Part shown: positions 15,571-24,551 of the stretch, in pieces
Layout of the letters: each line of letters begins with the position of its first letter
Numbering within the stretch: the stretch's first letter is position 1
Source: an uncultured Flavobacteriaceae bacterium
GTDB lineage: Bacteria > Bacteroidota > Bacteroidia > Flavobacteriales > Flavobacteriaceae
Assembly: GCA_943787365.1 (NCBI GenBank)
Contig: CALSMD010000001.1
Coordinates: forward strand, 669,042 to 733,041
Reading direction: 5' to 3'
DNA length: 64,000 nucleotides
Translations under genes and position numbers: made by a program
The notes under the pieces: generated by a model
Database searches by the model: none
What the model saw: the letters and a program-made list of their open reading frames with translations, nothing else
Told to the model about the DNA's origin: nothing

Positions 15571-16577
15571 TGCAGAAACATCTGATAAGTATTCTGGTTC
15601 CCTTTAAAAATACGGAATCCTATTTAGTCGAATGTTTAGATTCTATTGTAAATCAAACCTATACTCATTGGGAGCTCATTATAGTGGACGATGGTTCCAC
15701 CGATGCAAGTTATGAACTCGTAAAAAACTATGCTGATACCGATGCTCGAATCCACTTGCTTCGCAATGACGGAACTGGTATTATTGAGGCGCTAAGAACG
15801 GGCTGCAAACAAGCGAAAGGCACTTTTATGACGCGTATGGACAGTGACGATGTGATGGCTTTAAACAAACTTGAGCAGATGCAACAGTCGCTTATCACGC
15901 ATGGCGAAGGGCACTTGGCTTTGGGAAGCGTTCGATACTTTTCAGAAGCGGGGATTGGAAATGGTTACAAACGCTATGAAACTTGGCTCAATGCGTTGAC
16001 GTCTCAAGGCACTAATTTTGAAGAAATTTATAAAGAATGTGTGATTCCATCTCCCTGTTGGATGGTGTATAAAACAGACTTTGAACGCTGTGGAGGCTTC
16101 ACTCCAAACACCTATCCTGAAGATTACGATTTAGCATTTCGATTTTATAAACAGGGTTTGAAATGTATTCCCTCAAATGATGTATTGCACCATTGGCGCG
16201 ATTATGCGGTAAGAACTTCAAGAGTCGATGCGCATTACGCCGAAAATTCCTTCTTAGAATTAAAAGTTAACTATTTCTTAGAGCTGTCGCATGATAAAGA
16301 AAAGACCATCATAATCTGGGGCGCGGGTGCCAAAGGAAAAAAAGTAGCGCAATTACTTATTGAAAAAAATATCTCCTTTGAATGGGTGTGTGACAACCCT
16401 AAAAAAATAGGAAAAGACATTTACAATCAAACCTTAAAATCCTTCGAATACCTGAGTACAATCGAAAATTATCAGAGCATTATTACCGTTGCAAATCACG
16501 AGGCGCAATTGGAAATCGAGCAGTATTTTCAAAGTCGCAAAATGACCGCCATGAACGATTATTTCTTCTTCTGTTAA
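15570..16577 (+). CDS. Family 2 glycosyltransferase with C-terminal nucleotide-binding-like domain
   Basis: 335 aa; ATG overlaps the previous stop by one base (taATG). GT2 fold: ISILVPFKNTESYLVECLDSIVNQTY, the UDP-sugar DDGSTD motif (~41-46) and the metal-binding DSD (MDSDDVM, ~91-97). Residues ~225-335 add a second part beginning IIIWGAGAKGKKVAQLLIEKN, a Rossmann-like Gly-rich loop as seen in some glycan-modifying proteins. GT2 enzymes transfer sugars from nucleotide donors to lipid or glycan acceptors at the cytoplasmic face. Acceptor unknown. Part of a tight run of genes from 14083 to 20787. Confidence 0.85.
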   Translation: MQKHLISILVPFKNTESYLVECLDSIVNQTYTHWELIIVDDGSTDASYELVKNYADTDARIHLLRNDGTGIIEALRTGCKQAKGTFMTRMDSDDVMALNKLEQMQQSLITHGEGHLALGSVRYFSEAGIGNGYKRYETWLNALTSQGTNFEEIYKECVIPSPCWMVYKTDFERCGGFTPNTYPEDYDLAFRFYKQGLKCIPSNDVLHHWRDYAVRTSRVDAHYAENSFLELKVNYFLELSHDKEKTIIIWGAGAKGKKVAQLLIEKNISFEWVCDNPKKIGKDIYNQTLKSFEYLSTIENYQSIITVANHEAQLEIEQYFQSRKMTAMNDYFFFC

Positions 16578-16622
16578 CCAAATCAAATTTTAGTTTTTAT
16601 ATTTGACAACTCAATCCATCAG

Positions 16623-18548
16623 ATGCAGTTTTTACACCCAGAATTTTTTTACGCACTTCCAGCACTGCTCATCCCTGTTTTTATTCATTTATTTCAACTG
16701 AGACGTTTCAAAGTTCAAGCGTTTACAAATGTTGCCTTATTACAAAAAATACGTTTTCAAACCCGAAAGAGTTCCCAACTAAAAAAATGGCTTATTTTGT
16801 TGATACGACTCTTGGCCATTGCCTGTATCATTATCGCATTTAGCCAACCCTATTTATCCAATCAAACAGCAGAAAAAAACAGTTCTGAAACGGTGGTTTA
16901 TTTAGACAATTCCTTCAGCATGCAAGCGATTGGTCCTAAAGGATCTCTTCTAAATAGAGCCGTTCAAGATGTGTTGACGGGCTTTGATGAAACCGAAAAA
17001 ATTGGATTGTTCACCAACGACAAGAGTTACAAATCAACCTCTATAAAAGATTTAAAAACAGACTTACTCTCACTGGAATACAGTCAAAATCAGCTGGATT
17101 TAAACACCTTAATTCTAAAAGGGACAACACTGTTTTCGGATTCCAAAACAAGTTCAAAGACACTTGTGCTCGTCTCTGATTTTCAACAACATGAAGATAA
17201 AATCCCGTCCGTAATAGACACTACAATACGCATCGTTTTAGTGCCTTTAAAACCAATCAACACTGCCAATAGTTATATTGAATCTGTGTCTTTAGAACCT
17301 TCTCTTAACGCCAATTACACCTTGAATGTGAGCGGTAAATCATCGAGTGACACGAACGCCCCCATCCCTGTGACTTTATACCAAGATCAGAAAATTGTTG
17401 GGAAATCTATTTTAGAAAAATCTAAGAATTACAAAACCACTTTTGTAATTCCGAATACAGTAGAGTTTAACGGCAAACTTTCCATCGAAGATGCTCAAAT
17501 GCCTTATGATGATACGTTCTACTTTAACATTCCGAAAGCCGAAAAAATAGCCGTTTTAGCCATTAATCAAAATTCTAATTCTACCTTTTTAAAGAAACTG
17601 TATGCAGCTGATGAATTCATCTTTCAGAGTCTAAATTACAAGACTTTAGATTACAGTCAACTAAAAACCCAAAATCTAATTGTCTTAAATGGTTTGAATC
17701 AGATTTCAATCGCCTTACAAAACAGTCTCAAAACGTTTATGAACACAGGTGGCTTGGTCGTCATGATTCCATCAAAAGATGGAGATTTACAATCCTATAA
17801 CCAGCTCCTAGCAACACAGACAAAACACAGACTTGAACCGCTTTCAACTCAAGAAAAACGCATCACCAACATCGCGTTTAAGCATCCCATTTTAAAAGAC
17901 GTTTTTGAAGAACAAGTTTCTAATTTTCAATACCCAACGGTTCAATGTTATTATCCACTTACGACCAAAGCCAACAGTGTGTTATCGTTTGAAGATCAAC
18001 AGGCATTTTTAGTTCAATTTAAGGGATTGTTTGTCTTTACAGCTCCCGTAGAAACCGAGGCTTCTAACTTTGTGAATTCTCCCTTAATCGTGCCTACGCT
18101 TTATAACATCGGAAGATCGAGTTTAAAAACACCGCCGCTTTACTATTGGATTGGCGCAGAAAACAACTTTGATCTTAAAGTGAATTTACAGAAAGATCGG
18201 ATTTTAAAATTAGGTCATAAAGGGTCTCAATTTATTCCTTTACAGACCAATTTCAACACCAAAGTAAGCATCACAACAAAAGAACAACCTAGTGAGCCCG
18301 GACACTACTCTATCTTAAAGGATTCGGACACCTTGACTCATGTGAGTTATAACTATACTCGAACTGAAAGCCAGTTGCGCTATTCTGATCTCACTCAAAT
18401 ACAAGGAGTTTCGATTGAGAATTCTTTGGACGCTACGCTTAAAAATATAAAAATTGAGGCGAATGTGACTTGGTTATGGAAATGGTTTGTTATTTTTGCA
18501 CTAATATTATTAGCTTTTGAAATGCTCATCTTAAAATATTTTAAATGA
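16623..18548 (+). CDS. BatA-type membrane protein with vWA-like region
   Basis: 641 aa. Begins with MQFLHPEFFYALPALLIPVF and the double membrane segment of the BatA N-terminal domain (about residues 5-25 and 58-78, LKKWLILLIRLLAIACII). A vWA-like segment follows (VVYLDNSFSMQAIGPKGSLL, with the DxSxS MIDAS-like pattern D-N-S-F-S at ~95) and a long periplasmic region, ending in a final membrane helix (~615-635). Bacteroidota have several of these in BatABCDE-like or stand-alone settings, linked to oxygen or stress tolerance in Bacteroides; role here not known. Stop overlaps the next ATG (ATGA). Confidence 0.82.
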   Translation: MQFLHPEFFYALPALLIPVFIHLFQLRRFKVQAFTNVALLQKIRFQTRKSSQLKKWLILLIRLLAIACIIIAFSQPYLSNQTAEKNSSETVVYLDNSFSMQAIGPKGSLLNRAVQDVLTGFDETEKIGLFTNDKSYKSTSIKDLKTDLLSLEYSQNQLDLNTLILKGTTLFSDSKTSSKTLVLVSDFQQHEDKIPSVIDTTIRIVLVPLKPINTANSYIESVSLEPSLNANYTLNVSGKSSSDTNAPIPVTLYQDQKIVGKSILEKSKNYKTTFVIPNTVEFNGKLSIEDAQMPYDDTFYFNIPKAEKIAVLAINQNSNSTFLKKLYAADEFIFQSLNYKTLDYSQLKTQNLIVLNGLNQISIALQNSLKTFMNTGGLVVMIPSKDGDLQSYNQLLATQTKHRLEPLSTQEKRITNIAFKHPILKDVFEEQVSNFQYPTVQCYYPLTTKANSVLSFEDQQAFLVQFKGLFVFTAPVETEASNFVNSPLIVPTLYNIGRSSLKTPPLYYWIGAENNFDLKVNLQKDRILKLGHKGSQFIPLQTNFNTKVSITTKEQPSEPGHYSILKDSDTLTHVSYNYTRTESQLRYSDLTQIQGVSIENSLDATLKNIKIEANVTWLWKWFVIFALILLAFEMLILKYFK

Positions 18549-19801
18549 ACGTACTTATAAAATCAGCTACCATTCTTGATGGAAAAAGTGATTTCCACAA
18601 TCAAACTCAAGACATTTTAGTTGAAAACGGTTTCATTACTCAAATTGCTAAATCTCTCAAAAACCCAAAAAAACATCCTGTAATAGAATTAGAAAACCTC
18701 CATGTGTCTAGTGGATGGTTTGACAGCAGTGTATCGTTTGGAGAGCCAGGGTATGAAGAACGTGAAACGATTGCAAATGGATTACAAGTGGCGGCAACCT
18801 CTGGGTTTACAGACATTGCCCTCAATGCGAATACAAATCCCGTGATTGACTCGCATTCAGACATTGCGTTTGTGAAGTCTAAAGCTGCAAATTCTGCGAC
18901 CAACCTCCACCCTATTGGAGCGCTCACCAAAGGGAGCGAAGGCGTTGATCTTGCCGAATTATTTGACATGAAATCTGCTGGAAGCATCGCTTTTGGAGAT
19001 TATAAAAAACCCATTGAAAATCCAAATCTCCTCAAAATAGCCCTGCAATACGCATCTAGTTTTGATGGATTGGTGCACTCTTTCCCACACGAATCCAGAG
19101 TGGCCACAAAAGGGGTGATGAATGAAAATATAACGAGCACACGACTCGGATTGAAAGGATTGCCTGCATTGGCAGAAGAACTGCAAATTGCACGTGATTT
19201 ATTTCTCCTAGAATACACCGAAGGAAAACTACACATTCCAACAATATCTACTGCAAAATCAGTCGAATTAATTCGGGAAGCGAAAGCAAAAAAACTAGAT
19301 ATCAGTTGCAGTGTTGCCATCCACAACTTACTTTTTACAGATGAACGTTTAAACGACTTTGAAACCAACTTTAAAGTGAATCCTCCCTTGCGAACGCAAT
19401 CAGATATAGAAGCACTTATTGCGGGACTCAAAGACGGTACTATAGATATGGTCACATCAGATCATAACCCGATTGATATCGAGCATAAAAAAATAGAATT
19501 TGATTATGCCAAAAATGGCACGGTCGGATTGGAAAGTGCTTTTGGCGCTTTGAATGCCTTATTTACAACCAAAAAAGCGGTGCAATTACTGACAAAAGGA
19601 AAACAACGTTTTGGTTTAAAAACAGATGTTATTAACATTGGAAAGAGCGCACAACTGACTTTGTTCAATCCTTCAGAAACTTATGTTTTTGAAGAAAAAC
19701 ACATCGGTTCAAAATCAAAAAATTCGCTCTTTATAGGTTCAAAACTAAAAGGAAAAGTTTATGGCATCATTGCGAAAAACACTACTTCAATAGCCCTTTA
19801 A
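18545..19801 (+). CDS. Dihydroorotase-like protein (PyrC family) lacking the HxH metal motif
   Basis: 418 aa amidohydrolase of the dihydroorotase class. The usual DxHxHxREPG start of the metal site reads D60-S-S-V-S-F-G-E-P-G: both His and the Arg are replaced (Ser62, Ser64, Gly66), while the rest of the fold is well preserved, including GFTDIALNANTNP, SVAIHNLLF and TSDHNPIDIEHKK. Dihydroorotase forms dihydroorotate from carbamoyl aspartate in pyrimidine synthesis. I recall this Ser-containing version from other Bacteroidota annotated as dihydroorotase, so it is a lineage trait; it may be catalytically inactive or structural. Overlaps neighbours on both sides (ATGA, taATG). Confidence 0.85.
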   Translation: MNVLIKSATILDGKSDFHNQTQDILVENGFITQIAKSLKNPKKHPVIELENLHVSSGWFDSSVSFGEPGYEERETIANGLQVAATSGFTDIALNANTNPVIDSHSDIAFVKSKAANSATNLHPIGALTKGSEGVDLAELFDMKSAGSIAFGDYKKPIENPNLLKIALQYASSFDGLVHSFPHESRVATKGVMNENITSTRLGLKGLPALAEELQIARDLFLLEYTEGKLHIPTISTAKSVELIREAKAKKLDISCSVAIHNLLFTDERLNDFETNFKVNPPLRTQSDIEALIAGLKDGTIDMVTSDHNPIDIEHKKIEFDYAKNGTVGLESAFGALNALFTTKKAVQLLTKGKQRFGLKTDVINIGKSAQLTLFNPSETYVFEEKHIGSKSKNSLFIGSKLKGKVYGIIAKNTTSIAL

Positions 19802-20133
19802 TGATAGAAGATCAAGATATTAAGTCTGGAAAAACCAATGCGCTCATAAGTTATTTTTGGTTGATAGGAGTGGTTATCGCCTACAATTCAAATGCGGATA
19901 CAAAAAGCCAATTCGCCTATTTTCACATCCGCCAGTCTTTGGGTTTGTGGTTGACGTTAATGGCCTTAGGCTACACTGTAGGACACTTTGATAATTTACA
20001 AATTACCATTTCATTTTGGATGGCGTTTGGGATTCTATTTATTTATGGATTCTCGACGGCCTTATCAGGAAAAATGATTCCAATCCCTTTGGTTGGAAAA
20101 TTCTATCAATCTGCTTTTAAAAATATTAAATAA
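19801..20133 (+). CDS. DUF4870-like small membrane protein
   Basis: 110 aa with three predicted membrane helices (about residues 15-30, 48-65, 72-90) and the pattern SYFWLIGVVIAYN..SQFAYFHIRQSLGLW, which is like the DUF4870/Tic20-like family of small polytopic proteins of unknown function. Its ATG overlaps the stop of the dihydroorotase-like gene and its own stop abuts the ATG of the esterase, so it is co-transcribed. Family assignment is by pattern and moderate. Confidence 0.7.
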   Translation: MIEDQDIKSGKTNALISYFWLIGVVIAYNSNADTKSQFAYFHIRQSLGLWLTLMALGYTVGHFDNLQITISFWMAFGILFIYGFSTALSGKMIPIPLVGKFYQSAFKNIK

Positions 20134-20787
20134 ATGAGTGTAAAACTCCCACTAGTTCATATTTCAAGACCGTCCACACTCAAAGAAAATGCACCCTTAT
20201 TAGTGATGCTTCATGGCTATGGCAGTGATGAAAATGATTTGTTTTCGTTTGCCTCTGAACTTCCAGAAGAATTGTTCATTATTTCAATTAGAGCCCCTTA
20301 TCCCCTACAACCGAGTGGAAATGCTTGGTATGCGATTAATTTTGATGCAGAACAAAATAAATGGAACGATAACGATCAGGCGAAATCTTCTATGAAAATT
20401 TTAGTCGATTGTATTGACGACACTTGTAAACAGTATCCCGTCGATCAAACTAATGTAACGCTCTTAGGCTTTAGCCAAGGCACCATTTTAGGAATGGCAA
20501 CGGCTTTGAATCACCCCACAAAAATCAAAAACATCATTGGCTTGAGTGGTTATGTGAATCATGACATTCTCCCTGAAAATTTAGAGGAATTGGATTATTC
20601 AAACCTGAATTTCTACTGTTCTCATGGTAGTATGGATCAAGTGATTCCCATCGATTGGGCACGACAAACCCCTGTGTTTTTGAAGTCTTTAAACATCCAA
20701 CATACTTATAGCGAATTCCCTGTGGGACATGGTGTCGCCCCTCAAAACTTCTATGAATTAAGAGATTGGATTTCAACTAAAATTTAG
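20134..20787 (+). CDS. Phospholipase/carboxylesterase family alpha/beta hydrolase
   Basis: 217 aa with the complete catalytic set of the carboxylesterase/lysophospholipase family: LVMLHGYGSDENDLF near the N terminus, nucleophile GFSQGT (~111-116), Asp in HGSMDQVIP (~165-172) and His in FPVGHGVAP (~195-203). No signal peptide, so a cytoplasmic hydrolase of short-chain esters or lysophospholipids. Last gene of the cluster that starts at 14083; it converges with the small coiled-coil gene, 5 bp away. Confidence 0.9.
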   Translation: MSVKLPLVHISRPSTLKENAPLLVMLHGYGSDENDLFSFASELPEELFIISIRAPYPLQPSGNAWYAINFDAEQNKWNDNDQAKSSMKILVDCIDDTCKQYPVDQTNVTLLGFSQGTILGMATALNHPTKIKNIIGLSGYVNHDILPENLEELDYSNLNFYCSHGSMDQVIPIDWARQTPVFLKSLNIQHTYSEFPVGHGVAPQNFYELRDWISTKI

Positions 20788-20792
20788 AACAA

Positions 20793-21005
20793 CTATAACG
20801 AAGATTCTTCAGTAGATACGTCTGTTTCCTTTTCAACCTCTAAAAGAGTGGCTTCTGAATTTGAGGTTTCCAAGGCTTCAATTTTAGCTTTAAATTTTTT
20901 AATGTCTTTTTCATATTTATCAATAATGGCTTTGGAGTTCACATACTGGAACACATTGACTAAGATTGAAAACATGAATAAATAAAGGTATATTTTTCCT
21001 TTCAT
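20793..21005 (-). CDS. Small membrane-anchored coiled-coil protein
   Basis: I start it at ATG 21005 (MKGKIYLYLFMFSILVNVF), giving 70 aa; a longer frame to 21077 overlaps the end of the MBL hydrolase gene by 71 bp and is less likely. One N-terminal membrane helix, then a Lys/Glu-rich helical segment (IIDKYEKDIKKFKAKIEALETSN) suited to a short coiled coil. It follows the MBL hydrolase gene directly, so they are probably co-transcribed. No family recognised. Confidence 0.6.
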   Translation of the reverse strand: MKGKIYLYLFMFSILVNVFQYVNSKAIIDKYEKDIKKFKAKIEALETSNSEATLLEVEKETDVSTEESSL

Positions 21006-21006
21006 T

Positions 21007-21768
21007 TTAGATAGATATTTGTAGTTGGTCGTAAGCGAGATAAACGTTTGGCGGTAGGTTTTTTTGCACGGCTTCATGAAAGCCTAAATGATGACTCAGA
21101 TGCGTCAAAAAAGCTCTTTTTGGCTTGACCAGTTTGATAAATGCCAAGGCTTCTTCGAGATTAAAATGAGAGACATGCGGTTCAATTCGCAAGGCATTAA
21201 TAACCAAAACATCTAAATTTTGAAGCTTTTCAACTTCCAAGTCTGAAATTGTTTTTGCATCGGTGATGTAGGCAAATGCATCCATTCGAAAGCCAAAAAT
21301 GGGCAGTGAATTGTGAAGCACGTTGATGGGCTGTATTTCTTTGCTGCCCACAGAAAAAGGAGCATCCGTAATTGGATGTGCATTCAAAGTCAATACCCCG
21401 GGGTATTTATTTTCGGTGACAAAAATATAATCAAATCGTTTGTAAAGCGATTTCAAAACGCGTTCGTGTGCATACACATCGAGGGCACCTTGTCTGTAAA
21501 AAAAAGGTCTTAAATCGTCCAAACCTGCGGTATGATCGCTGTGTTCGTGCGTGAACAGAACGGCATCTATTTGGGTGCAATCGGTACGTAAGAGCTGTTG
21601 TCTAAAGTCTGGACCACAATCAATTAAGACCGAAAAATCGTCCCATTGAACCAGTGCCGACACCCTAAGACGTTTATCCTTAGAGTTTTCACTCAAACAT
21701 ACGGGATGCGTGCTTCCAATAATTGGAATCCCTTGTGAAGTTCCCGTGCCTAAAAATGTAATTTTCAA
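21007..21768 (-). CDS. MBL-fold metallohydrolase, PhnP-like
   Basis: 253 aa. Metallo-beta-lactamase fold with the zinc motif THEHSDHTAGLDDLR (~79-93), preceded by VLIDCGPDFRQQLL, and later His in ..LPIFGFRMDAFAYITDA.. and LTHLSHHLGFHE. The start MKITFLGTGTSQGIPIIGS is typical of the PhnP/RNase Z-like branch, which hydrolyses cyclic phosphodiesters. Phosphonate genes are absent around it, so PhnP function proper is doubtful and the substrate is unknown. Common single-copy gene in Flavobacteriaceae. Confidence 0.85.
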   Translation of the reverse strand: MKITFLGTGTSQGIPIIGSTHPVCLSENSKDKRLRVSALVQWDDFSVLIDCGPDFRQQLLRTDCTQIDAVLFTHEHSDHTAGLDDLRPFFYRQGALDVYAHERVLKSLYKRFDYIFVTENKYPGVLTLNAHPITDAPFSVGSKEIQPINVLHNSLPIFGFRMDAFAYITDAKTISDLEVEKLQNLDVLVINALRIEPHVSHFNLEEALAFIKLVKPKRAFLTHLSHHLGFHEAVQKNLPPNVYLAYDQLQISI

Positions 21769-21803
21769 TGAATGATTAATTTCAACAAAAATAGACTATT
21801 TTT

Positions 21804-21833
21804 TTTGTAAGCTATTCTAAAGTGATACCTTTG
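21804..21833 (+). promoter_or_regulatory. Bacteroidota-type promoter for the gene at 21859
   Basis: TTTG at 21804-21807, an 18-nt spacer, then TACCTTTG at 21826-21833, matching the TTTG / TAnnTTTG consensus of the Bacteroidota primary sigma factor. The start codon lies 26 bp further on. Confidence 0.6.
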
Positions 21834-21858
21834 TGAGGTAACCCCGTTAATTTTAAAG

Positions 21859-23295
21859 ATGGAAATAACGCTTAAAGGAGATGCTATCATTGAAAGCATT
21901 CCTTCATTAAAAGACAAAGCTTTAAGAATAAATTTGAATGAAAATATCTACGGAACTTTTGCGGAAATTGGTGCCGGACAAGAAACGGTAAGGCATTTTT
22001 TCAGAGCTGGAGGTGCTTCAGGAACCATTGCAAAAGCCATGTCTGCTTACGACAAATCCTTTAGTGATGCGATTTATGGAACCGAAAAAGAGAATCGGTA
22101 TGTAACCGAAGATCGCTTGAAAAAAATGCTGTCTCATGAAGTGATGTTGATTGAAGATCGTCTTTCTCGTGATGAATATCCTAATAAAATGTTTTTCAGC
22201 TATGCGAATACCGTCGCAACGATTGATTTTGCAAAACGTTTTAAAGGCCACGGATGGGTTGGAATACGCTATCAAATTGATTCCGAGCAAGAAGAATACA
22301 ACGAAATTACATTGCACATTCGATTCAAAGAAACCGATGCACGATTGCAACAAGAAACGCTCGGAAAACTAGGAACCAACCTGATTTATGGTGCGTTTTA
22401 TAAATACAATCAACCAAAAAAATTATTAAGATATTTATACGATCACATTGATAAAGACCAGTTAGAAATTGATACTATCAATTTTTCTGGACCTGACTTT
22501 AAAGAGGTGGATAACCGACTGATGAGTTTACAGCTCTTAAAAAATGGGATGACGGATGCCGTCATGTTTGCTCCTGATGGCAACAATGTATTGCCTGCAC
22601 GGGTATTGTATAAGAAAAACATCTTAGCCTTTAGAGGAAGTTTCAGACCTGTTACAAAGGTTAATATGGATATGTATGAGAAATCATATCAAATGTTTTT
22701 AAACGAGAATAAAGTTCAAAAAGAAAATACGCGCGTGGTTTTTGAAATCACCTTATCCAACCTCAGGGCTTCTGGGGGTGAAATTGATGAACAGGATTTT
22801 ATGGACCGAGCCCGACTGCTAGGTTCTTTGGGACAAACGGTTTTGATTTCTAACTTTCAAGAGTATTACAAACTTGTAGAATATTTCAATCTCTATACCA
22901 AAAACCGTATGGGCTTATCGATGGGGATCAATAACTTAATTGATATTTTTGATGAGAAATATTACCGCCATTTAAGTGGTGGTATTTTGGAGGCGTTTGG
23001 AAAACTATTTAACAAGGATCTCAAAATCTATTTGTATCCCATGTTAAATGAAAACAACACCATGACAACCAGTGAAGATTTGAAGGTACATCCACGTATG
23101 AAGGAACTTTATAAGTATTTCAAATTCAATGGAAAACTGGTAGATATTAAAAATTACGATCCTGAAATTCTGAATATTTTCTCAAGAAAAGTCTTGAAAA
23201 TGATTTCGAATGCCGAGCCGGGTTGGGAAAAAATGCTCCCTGAAGGGGTTTCCGATATCATCAAAGAACAAAAGTTGTTTGGGTACGAAGCTTAG
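21859..23295 (+). CDS. Conserved Bacteroidota protein, unknown function (often labelled nicotinate-nucleotide adenylyltransferase)
   Basis: 478 aa, soluble, highly conserved in Flavobacteriaceae in my recollection (start MEITLKGDAIIESIPSLKDK; AEIGAGQETVRHFFRAGGASGTIAKAMSA kept as blocks). Database names such as nicotinate-nucleotide adenylyltransferase appear to be propagated: I see no (H/T)xGH or ISSTxxR motif of nucleotidyltransferases in it. Notable features are two Gly-rich blocks near the N terminus and many aromatic-rich helices. The strength of conservation implies a core role, but I cannot name it. Own promoter upstream, strong terminator downstream. Confidence 0.75.
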   Translation: MEITLKGDAIIESIPSLKDKALRINLNENIYGTFAEIGAGQETVRHFFRAGGASGTIAKAMSAYDKSFSDAIYGTEKENRYVTEDRLKKMLSHEVMLIEDRLSRDEYPNKMFFSYANTVATIDFAKRFKGHGWVGIRYQIDSEQEEYNEITLHIRFKETDARLQQETLGKLGTNLIYGAFYKYNQPKKLLRYLYDHIDKDQLEIDTINFSGPDFKEVDNRLMSLQLLKNGMTDAVMFAPDGNNVLPARVLYKKNILAFRGSFRPVTKVNMDMYEKSYQMFLNENKVQKENTRVVFEITLSNLRASGGEIDEQDFMDRARLLGSLGQTVLISNFQEYYKLVEYFNLYTKNRMGLSMGINNLIDIFDEKYYRHLSGGILEAFGKLFNKDLKIYLYPMLNENNTMTTSEDLKVHPRMKELYKYFKFNGKLVDIKNYDPEILNIFSRKVLKMISNAEPGWEKMLPEGVSDIIKEQKLFGYEA

Positions 23296-23314
23296 AAGTG
23301 CTCCATAAATTCAT

Positions 23315-23347
23315 AAAAAAAGCGACCTGTTGGTCGCTTTTTTTATT
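23315..23347. terminator. Bidirectional terminator
   Basis: Hairpin aaaaagcgacc / ggtcgcttttt (arms about 23317-23326 and 23332-23342) with T-run on the right and A-run on the left, between convergent genes at 21859 and bcp. Confidence 0.88.
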
Positions 23348-23348
23348 T

Positions 23349-23801
23349 TTATTTTAAAATCTGCCCTGTATGTTCTTTGGTTTTAACTTTGAGAATGATG
23401 TCTTCAATCACACCTGCTTCGTCAATGACAAAAGTAGTACGGTGAATGCCGTCGTATTCTTTGCCCATGAATTTTTTAGGACCCCAAACACCAAAGGCGT
23501 TGATGACTGTTTTGTCTTCATCCGCTAACAAAGGATAGGGAAATCCATATTTCTCTTTGAAATTGGACTGGCGTTTGGCAGAGTCGGCACTCACACCAAG
23601 AACATCATAACCTTGGGCTGTAAAACGACTGTAATTGTCACTTAAATTACAAGCTTCAACAGTGCATCCAGGAGTGCTCGCTTTCGGATAGAAAAACAAC
23701 ACCAGTTTTTTTCCTTTGTAATCTGCTAAAGAAATGGTGTTTCCCGCCTCATCTAAGGATTGAAAATTTGGTGCCGTATCGCCTATTTGTAATGTTGTCA
23801 T
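23349..23801 (-). CDS. bcp: Thioredoxin-dependent thiol peroxidase (BCP, peroxiredoxin Q)
   Basis: 150 aa peroxiredoxin. Peroxidatic Cys46 and the atypical resolving Cys51 lie in TPGCTVEACNLSDNY, the spacing of the BCP/PrxQ class, where both cysteines sit in one helix. Other conserved blocks are FFYPKASTPG, VLGVSADSAKRQSNF and the C-terminal LKVKTKEH. It reduces hydrogen peroxide and organic hydroperoxides at the expense of thioredoxin in the cytoplasm. Divergent from nth with only 37 bp between, so promoters overlap. Fits the oxidative-stress theme with oxyR at 9203, though the genes are far apart. Confidence 0.95.
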   Translation of the reverse strand: MTTLQIGDTAPNFQSLDEAGNTISLADYKGKKLVLFFYPKASTPGCTVEACNLSDNYSRFTAQGYDVLGVSADSAKRQSNFKEKYGFPYPLLADEDKTVINAFGVWGPKKFMGKEYDGIHRTTFVIDEAGVIEDIILKVKTKEHTGQILK

Positions 23802-23838
23802 AATTAGTATCTTTGGTTATCACTACAAAGATAAACGA

Positions 23839-24486
23839 ATGACAAAAACTGAGAAGGTAAATTTTGTTATAAAAACCTTAAAAGATTTTTATCCTGAAAT
23901 CCCGATTCCCCTAGATCATAAAGATCCCTACACCCTTTTGATTGCAGTGTTGTTATCGGCACAATGTACAGATGTGCGTGTGAATAAGATTACGCCCCTT
24001 CTATTTGCCAAAGCCGACAACCCCTATGACATGGTGAAACTAACGGTGGAAGAAATCAAAGCTATTATACGGCCTTGTGGATTGTCCCCCATGAAAAGTA
24101 AAGGGATTTATGGCTTGTCAAAAATCATTATAGAATCCCATAACGGAGAAGTACCGCAGAGTTTTAGTGCTTTGGAGGCCTTGCCTGCCGTGGGTCATAA
24201 AACGGCGAGTGTGGTGATGGCACAGGCGTTTGGTGTGCCTGCATTTCCTGTGGACACACACATTCATCGCCTCATGTACCGTTGGAACCTGACCAATGGT
24301 AAAAATGTAGTGCAAACGGAAAAAGATGCCAAACGCCTATTTCCTGAAGCATTGTGGAACGATTTGCACTTGCAAATCATTTGGTATGGCCGTGAGTACT
24401 CCCCTGCCCGTGGGTGGAATTTAGACGCGGATGTCATTACCAAAACCATTGGTCGGAAGTCTGTGATTGATGCCTATTATAAATAA
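23839..24486 (+). CDS. nth: Endonuclease III (DNA N-glycosylase/AP lyase) without iron-sulfur cluster
   Basis: 215 aa. The helix-hairpin-helix LPAVGHKTASVVM contains the catalytic Lys121 and GVPAFPVDTHIHR the catalytic Asp139, matching Lys120/Asp138 of the E. coli enzyme. It removes oxidised pyrimidines and cleaves the abasic site. The C terminus, where E. coli Nth binds a [4Fe-4S] cluster through four cysteines, reads IIWYGREYSPARGWNLDADV and has no cysteine at all, so the cluster is missing. I recall the same in other Bacteroidota. Divergent from bcp. Confidence 0.92.
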   Translation: MTKTEKVNFVIKTLKDFYPEIPIPLDHKDPYTLLIAVLLSAQCTDVRVNKITPLLFAKADNPYDMVKLTVEEIKAIIRPCGLSPMKSKGIYGLSKIIIESHNGEVPQSFSALEALPAVGHKTASVVMAQAFGVPAFPVDTHIHRLMYRWNLTNGKNVVQTEKDAKRLFPEALWNDLHLQIIWYGREYSPARGWNLDADVITKTIGRKSVIDAYYK

Positions 24487-24551
24487 CTCCAAAAATTCTC
24501 GTTGGTGGAACGAATCTTAAAGTTTCCACTATTTAAAACACACTTTAGAAA

